A stretch of 6,273 nucleotides of DNA from an uncultured Clostridia bacterium (GTDB taxonomy: Bacteria > Bacillota > Clostridia > Christensenellales > Aristaeellaceae), in NCBI GenBank assembly GCA_934615145.1, contig CAKTTM010000110.1:1-6273 (forward strand), in the 5' to 3' direction. The notes under the pieces were generated by a model. The model saw only the letters and a list, made by a program, of their open reading frames with translations. It was not told where the DNA came from and did not search any database. Position 1 is the stretch's first letter; each line of letters begins with the position of its first letter. A program made the position numbers and the translations under genes. This document shows positions 5,633 through 6,273 of the stretch, one piece after another.

Positions 5633-5641
5633 TGTGGATAA
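5633..5641 (-). promoter_or_regulatory. Perfect DnaA-box sequence over the recQ start codon
   Basis: TGTGGATAA at 5633-5641 is the exact complement of the consensus DnaA box TTATCCACA. It covers the GTG start (5634-5636) and the codons for Asp2 and Lys3 of recQ. It is a single copy, so this is not an origin. It may be a regulatory site or coincidence. Confidence 0.35.
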
Positions 5642-6273
5642 ACTCCAGGCCCTCAAACAGGTCTTTGGTCACAGCGCCTTCCGCCAGGGGCAGGAGGCGC
5701 TCATTGATGCGCTGCTGTCGGGTGCCGACGCCTTGGGCATCATGCCCACCGGCGCCGGCAAGTCGGTCTGCTACCAGATACCCTCGCTGATGCTGCCTGG
5801 CATCACCCTGGTGATTTCGCCCTTGATCTCCTTGATGAAGGACCAGGTGATGGCCCTGATACAGGCCGGCGTGCCCGCCGCCTATATCAATAGCTCGCTG
5901 ACAGCGGGCCAGTGCGCCCTGGCGCTGGAGCGCGCCAGGCAGGGCGCCTACAAGATCATCTATGTGGCGCCCGAGCGCCTGCTGACTCCCAGCTTTCTGC
6001 GCTTTGCCAAGGCCGCCAGCCTCAGCCTGATCGCCGTTGATGAGGCGCACTGCGTCTCGCAATGGGGGCAGGATTTCCGGCCCAGCTACCTGAGCATCGC
6101 GGATTTCGTCAGCCGCCTGCCCCTGCGCCCGCCGGTGGGCGCCTTCACGGCGACGGCCACGGTGCAGGTCAAGGACGACATCCTGCGGCTGCTGAGGCTG
6201 GAGAACCCCCTTGTGCGCAGCACCGGCTTTGACAGGCCGGGGCTGTACTTTGGCGTGCGCCAGCCCAGGGACA
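5634..6273 (+). CDS. recQ: ATP-dependent DNA helicase RecQ, 3' partial
   Basis: This superfamily 2 DNA helicase unwinds DNA 3' to 5' in recombination and repair of stalled forks. The frame stays open to the window end, giving 213 residues of the first RecA-like domain. Visible motifs are motif 0 FRQGQEALIDALLSG (16-30), Walker A MPTGAGKS (37-44), motif Ia SPLISLMKDQ (62-71), the YVAPERL stretch (110-116), the DEAH box with the RecQ aromatic-rich loop, DEAHCVSQWGQDFRPSY (136-152), and motif III FTATAT (171-176), then FDRP (199-202). The second helicase lobe, zinc/winged-helix and HRDC regions are outside the window. GTG 5634 is the only possible start near the beginning of the conserved region, because a stop codon in frame lies at 5598 and no other start codon comes between. 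It has no clear Shine-Dalgarno; being 10 bases after the lepB stop, it may rely on reinitiation. Confidence 0.95.
   Translation, partial: MDKLQALKQVFGHSAFRQGQEALIDALLSGADALGIMPTGAGKSVCYQIPSLMLPGITLVISPLISLMKDQVMALIQAGVPAAYINSSLTAGQCALALERARQGAYKIIYVAPERLLTPSFLRFAKAASLSLIAVDEAHCVSQWGQDFRPSYLSIADFVSRLPLRPPVGAFTATATVQVKDDILRLLRLENPLVRSTGFDRPGLYFGVRQPRD

Noticed and set aside
3737..5656. Further long antisense or out-of-frame frames over the Gfo/Idh and lepB genes (such as 3737-4114 minus and 4976-5656 minus)
   Set aside because: They are shadows of well-supported genes, with low-complexity His/Gln/Ala-rich translations and no convincing ribosome binding sites.

Overview
The window is a compact stretch of GC-rich bacterial DNA (roughly 60% GC by eye) with every supported gene on the + strand. 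Shine-Dalgarno sites of the AGGAG type, a DUF951 gene (a family known mainly from Firmicutes), and a canonical TTGATA/TATAAT promoter suggest a high-GC Firmicute, probably a clostridial relative of the gut or an anaerobic habitat. This placement is inference from style and gene content, not from a marker gene.

Region 1 (1-2280) is the 3' part of an ABC importer operon. It holds a permease with two fused transmembrane domains (5' end outside the window), overlapped by 11 bases by its ATPase, which starts at a TTG codon. Both belong to the 'ferric iron type' FbpB/FbpC (AfuB/AfuC) class. The binding protein would be expected upstream, out of view.

Region 2 (2281-2518) is a 238-base non-coding gap packed with six near-perfect hairpins, two of which share a TGAC loop, and a 10-base direct repeat. 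It looks like an intergenic repeat element or mosaic of elements and is the most unusual part of the window.

Region 3 (2519-4648) encodes a zinc-dependent medium-chain dehydrogenase and, 9 bases later, a Gfo/Idh/MocA oxidoreductase. Two polyol/sugar-type NAD(P) dehydrogenases next to the importer suggest that the region imports and oxidises a sugar, polyol or sugar phosphate rather than iron. That is a hypothesis.

Region 4 (4645-6273) begins with a near-consensus sigma-A promoter whose -35 box overlaps the stop codon of the oxidoreductase gene. It drives a housekeeping cluster: a small DUF951 protein, signal peptidase I (lepB, overlapping DUF951 by 8 bases) and the N-terminal third or so of RecQ helicase, cut by the window end. 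The recQ GTG start lies inside a perfect DnaA-box sequence. Apart from region 2, no long non-coding stretch exists. I see no RNA gene, CRISPR array, insertion sequence or prophage.
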